Source: Arenivirga flava (GTDB taxonomy: Bacteria; Actinomycetota; Actinomycetes; Actinomycetales; Microbacteriaceae). From it: DNA of 64,000 bases. Positions 61,551 to 64,000 of the stretch are shown here, piece by piece; position 1 is the stretch's first letter, and each line of letters opens with the position of its first letter. The position numbers were made by a program, and so were the translations under genes. The notes below the pieces were generated by a model, which saw only the letters and a program-made list of their open reading frames with translations, searched no databases and was not told the origin of the DNA. The stretch lies in contig NZ_BSUL01000001.1 of NCBI RefSeq assembly GCF_030161575.1, positions 1,302,001 to 1,366,000 on the forward strand, written 5' to 3'.

Positions 61551-62690
61551 GTGCGCATCCGCACTCTCGCGGCCGTTCCGGCCGCACTCGCCATCATCGC
61601 CACCGTGCTCACCGGCTGCACCAACCCGTCAGCCGATCCGGAGCCGACCGTGGAGCCGACGACGGCACCGGCTGAGCCCGGCGCCGAGCCGGTCGCCGAG
61701 GAGTCCGATCTCCGGACCATCTGCGAGGGGCTGATCCCCCTCGCCACCGTCCAGGAGCGGTTCGGCGACGACACCACGCTGCTGATCGACCACGGGCCGT
61801 CGCCCGAGCCGGAGTTCTCGACCTGGGCAGCGCTCGCCAGCGGCGATGTGCTGTGCTTCTGGGGCAACCCGGACCAGGAGACCATCAACGCGAACGTGTC
61901 GCTCATGCTGTTCCGCGACGGGGCGGATGAGTACGCGCGCAGCCGGGAGGAGAACGAACTGCTCGAGGCCGAGCAGAGCGGAAGCCTGGACCGGCGCTTC
62001 GACGCGTTCGGTGCGTCCGTCGACTGGTGCGACGGGTACCGCTGCGAGACCAGCGTCCTGCTCGATGAGGGCCCGAGCTGGGTGACCCTGCAGCTCCGCG
62101 CCGATGAGGGTTCTACACTGCTCGACACCGCATCGATGCGCTCCCGGTGGGATCCGGTGCTCGAGGTGGCCCTCGCGGAGACCCCCGCCGCGCTCGAAGC
62201 AGTGCCCGATGCGCGGTCCGCTCAGCCGGCCTGCGACGATCTGCTCGGACTCGATGAGGCCAGCGCGCTGCTCGGCGAGACCGTCACGAAGGTGACGGAC
62301 GCCGGGGACTGGTTGGAAGGCGCCACCGTCGTCGGCGAGAAGTGGCATCCGGCCTATCACGGCACCGCGTGCCGCTGGGGTGACACCCAGGAGGGCGCCG
62401 CGGTCCACGTGGCGTTCATCGCCGCACCGGACTGGGTCCGGGCCGCGTCGTTCGAGCGGGTGGGGCCGACGGAGTCCGGCTTCCGGCATACCCCGCTGAC
62501 CGGCGAGTCCATCACCATCGACGGCGCCTCCGACGCCTGGCAGTTCTGCCGGGAGCCCGGCGACGGCATCGAGGAGTGCCGGGTGGATCTGCAGGTCGGC
62601 GACGTCTGGCTGCAGCTGGAGGGGTTCGGCGTCGACGAGCCGCTCGCCGTCGCGGAGGCCGTCGCCCGGAACCTGGCCGGTCGCGCCTGA
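61551..62690 (+). CDS. Hypothetical secreted lipoprotein with two related halves
   Basis: 379 aa. GTG start with AGGGGG just upstream. Signal peptide with lipobox VLTG-Cys23, then a Pro/Glu/Thr linker. Two segments of about 150 residues each begin with a similar pattern (TICEGLIPLATVQERFG and PACDDLLGLDEASALLGE) and each contains a further Cys pair region (VLCFWG, CRWGD), suggesting an internal duplication of a DUF3558-like lipoprotein domain. No enzymatic motif. Monocistronic. Function unknown. Confidence 0.72.
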   Translation: MRIRTLAAVPAALAIIATVLTGCTNPSADPEPTVEPTTAPAEPGAEPVAEESDLRTICEGLIPLATVQERFGDDTTLLIDHGPSPEPEFSTWAALASGDVLCFWGNPDQETINANVSLMLFRDGADEYARSREENELLEAEQSGSLDRRFDAFGASVDWCDGYRCETSVLLDEGPSWVTLQLRADEGSTLLDTASMRSRWDPVLEVALAETPAALEAVPDARSAQPACDDLLGLDEASALLGETVTKVTDAGDWLEGATVVGEKWHPAYHGTACRWGDTQEGAAVHVAFIAAPDWVRAASFERVGPTESGFRHTPLTGESITIDGASDAWQFCREPGDGIEECRVDLQVGDVWLQLEGFGVDEPLAVAEAVARNLAGRA

Positions 62691-62724
62691 GTCGGAGCAC
62701 ATCCCCGCACGGCAGACTGGGCGG

Positions 62725-63705
62725 ATGCGCGCCATCACCATCAGCCGGCCCGGCGGTCCCGAGGTCCTCACCGTCTCCGAGGTCGAGGAGCCGGCGCCCG
62801 GGCCGCACGAGGTCGTGATCGACGTCGCCGCCGCCGGGGTCAACCGCGCGGACGTCGCACAGCGCCAGGGCGTGTATCCCCCGCCCGAGGGCGCTCCGGC
62901 CTGGCCGGGCCTGGAGGTGTCCGGCATCGTCGTGGCGCTCGGCGCGTCCGTGTCGCAGTGGAGGGTCGGGGACTACGTCGTGGCGCTCCTGAGCGGCGGC
63001 GGCTACGCCGATCGGGTCGCGGTGGACGAAGGTCTCGTGCTGCCGATGCCGAAGGGCGTCGATCTCGCGCTCGCCGCGGGCCTGCCCGAGGCCGTCGCCA
63101 CCGTCTGGTCGAACCTGGTGCTCGAGGCGGGCCTGCGCGAGGGCGATGTGCTGCTCGTGCACGGCGGCGCGAGCGGTGTCGGTACGATCGCCATCCAGAT
63201 CGGCGCGGCGCTCGGCGCCACCGTGTACGCGACCGCGGGCAGCGCCGAGAAGGTCGCGCTCTGCGAGCAGCTCGGCGCCGCGCGGGGCATCGACTACCGC
63301 GGCGAGGACTTCGTCGAGGTCGTCCAGCAGGAGACGGAAGGCCGGGGCGTCGACGTGATCCTCGACATGGTCGGCGGCGACTACCTCGCGCGCGACGTGG
63401 CGGCGCTCGCGACGGGCGGGCGCATCCAGCTCATCGCGACGCAGCGCGGTCGCGAGGCCACGATCGACGCGTCGGTGCTCATGGCCAAGCGCGCCCGCAT
63501 CCACGGCACGACGCTGCGCGCACGTCCGCTCGAGGAACGCCGGGCCATCGTCGCCGCCGTGCGCGAGCACGCCTGGCCGCTCGTCGAGCGCGGCGCGGTG
63601 CAGGTGTTCCTCGACAGCGCCTACCCGCTGGACTTCGCAGCCACCGCGCACCGCCGGATGGAGTCCGGCGAGCACGCGGGCAAGATCCTGCTGGCGGTGC
63701 GCTGA
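62725..63705 (+). CDS. Quinone oxidoreductase of the zinc-independent MDR family (PIG3-like)
   Basis: 326 aa. VNRADVAQRQGVYPPPEGAP is the PIG3/TP53I3-type signature and VHGGASGVGTIAIQI the NADPH-binding loop. No zinc ligands. Probably reduces quinones or enones with NADPH. ATG at 62725, 34 bp after the lipoprotein stop, with GGGCGG upstream. Confidence 0.9.
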   Translation: MRAITISRPGGPEVLTVSEVEEPAPGPHEVVIDVAAAGVNRADVAQRQGVYPPPEGAPAWPGLEVSGIVVALGASVSQWRVGDYVVALLSGGGYADRVAVDEGLVLPMPKGVDLALAAGLPEAVATVWSNLVLEAGLREGDVLLVHGGASGVGTIAIQIGAALGATVYATAGSAEKVALCEQLGAARGIDYRGEDFVEVVQQETEGRGVDVILDMVGGDYLARDVAALATGGRIQLIATQRGREATIDASVLMAKRARIHGTTLRARPLEERRAIVAAVREHAWPLVERGAVQVFLDSAYPLDFAATAHRRMESGEHAGKILLAVR

Positions 63706-63720
63706 GCGCGTCTCAGAGGC

Positions 63721-63771
63721 ACGACTCAGCACCGCTGCGACAAGTCAGCAGCGGGGAAGGTGCTGACTCGT
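63721..63771. repeat. Nested inverted repeat downstream of the quinone oxidoreductase gene
   Basis: Outer arms ACGACTCAGCACC (63721-63733) and GGTGCTGACTCGT (63759-63771) match at all but one or two positions; inner arms CGCTGC and GCAGCG stack within. A third GGTGCTGAGTTC follows at about 63778. Unrelated in sequence to the 39-48 kb palindromes. Confidence 0.7.
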
Positions 63772-63820
63772 CGCCGAGGTGCTGAGTTCTTCCGCACGGA
63801 ACGTCGGGGCACGAGACGGC

Positions 63821-63851
63821 GAGGGCCGGTGCGCGCAGCGCACCGGCCCTC
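63821..63851. terminator. Bidirectional terminator
   Basis: Perfect 14-bp stem GAGGGCCGGTGCGC / GCGCACCGGCCCTC with a 3-nt loop, between the quinone oxidoreductase and the convergent partial gene at the window end. Confidence 0.85.
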
Positions 63852-63865
63852 CGTCGTGAGCGGCG

Positions 63866-64000
63866 TCAGGCCGCGGCGGCCGCCTCTCGGGCGGCGGCGG
63901 CGGACGGCGCGGCGAGTGCCGCGGCGGCCTTGGCGCGGGCCTGCTCGAGGGTGACGCCGGCGAGCTCGGCGCGCACGTCGGCGAGCGCGGCGGGCGTCAT
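63866..64000 (-). CDS. C-terminal fragment, probable PTS enzyme I
   Basis: Only the last 44 codons are inside the window; the ATG at the very edge is probably internal. The sequence MTPAALADVRAELAGVTLEQ followed by an Ala-rich tail resembles the extreme C terminus of phosphoenolpyruvate-protein phosphotransferase, where an SMTP-type strand precedes a final helix. If so, it would energise the IIB protein encoded at 45026. The identification rests on a short segment. Confidence 0.5.
   Translation of the reverse strand: MTPAALADVRAELAGVTLEQARAKAAAALAAPSAAAAREAAAAA

Noticed and set aside
1..64000. tRNA, rRNA, prophage, integrase or transposase genes
   Set aside because: Looked for characteristic TPsiC-like GGTTCGAATCC segments and for transposase/integrase motifs; none found. 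The TTCGAATCGGTTCGA near 7714 is a LacI operator.

Overview
This 64 kb window is bacterial chromosome from a high-GC Gram-positive organism, most likely an actinomycete of the Microbacteriaceae or a close relative. That placement is inference. It rests on the high GC and GTG starts, frequent 1-4 bp overlaps between co-directional genes, an sdhCDAB operon, a mycobacterial-type LpdA flavoprotein lacking the redox disulfide, and a surface protein with an LAxTG (class E sortase type) sorting signal. I found no rRNA, tRNA, CRISPR array, prophage or insertion sequence.

Layout. (1) 1-9.6 kb: a carbohydrate catabolic locus, probably for arabinose-containing oligosaccharides. One minus-strand operon encodes an ABC importer (lipoprotein plus two permeases), a GH127-type beta-L-arabinofuranosidase and a secreted glycosidase that runs off the window. 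It is followed upstream by a LacI regulator and a divergent (alpha/alpha)6-barrel glycosidase, and LacI-type palindromes mark the promoters. (2) 9.6-12.9 kb: an ECF sigma factor with a membrane partner, a truncated acyltransferase, a GH26-like lipoprotein and an LAxTG surface protein. (3) 13-30.1 kb: an exopolysaccharide locus of the Wzx/Wzy type. It has a DUF4012 protein, a flippase, an eleven-gene minus-strand operon (tyrosine autokinase, phosphatase, Asp-box protein, priming sugar transferase, six further glycosyltransferases, polymerase) and UDP-glucose dehydrogenase. The centre (about 15-24.8 kb) is visibly lower in GC than its edges, as expected of an exchanged serotype-like cassette. 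(4) 30.2-32.2 kb: a lipoprotein and an HTH/nucleotidyltransferase toxin-antitoxin-like pair directly behind a perfect 13-copy AGCTAC repeat. (5) 32.2-40.4 kb: an oligopeptide-type ABC operon ending in a RidA protein, an amidohydrolase and an XRE-cupin regulator. (6) 40.6-55.2 kb: LpdA and a nucleoside uptake and salvage region (BMP lipoprotein, ABC importer, cytidine deaminase, thymidine phosphorylase, adenosine deaminase, an orphan PTS IIB, purine nucleoside phosphorylase and a phosphosugar mutase). (7) 55.3-57.8 kb: mannose-1-phosphate guanylyltransferase and a mannosyltransferase-like GT4. (8) 57.9-61.4 kb: succinate dehydrogenase. (9) 61.5-64 kb: a lipoprotein, a quinone oxidoreductase and the C-terminal end of a probable PTS enzyme I.

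The most unusual non-coding content is a family of six 57-59 bp palindromes (CGAGTTGCCGCGAATGG cores) confined to the gene-free gaps between 39.5 and 48.1 kb. The same gaps carry several short tandem repeats, one of which appears to have been copied from the 3' end of the thymidine phosphorylase gene.

Five genes show an apparent single-base deletion (near 9,370; 11,236; 12,243; 26,450; 44,358). In four of them adding one base restores a full family-length protein. This pattern points to consensus errors in the source assembly rather than to gene decay. Coordinates and starts come from reading the sequence; all function calls are from motifs and context, without database searches.
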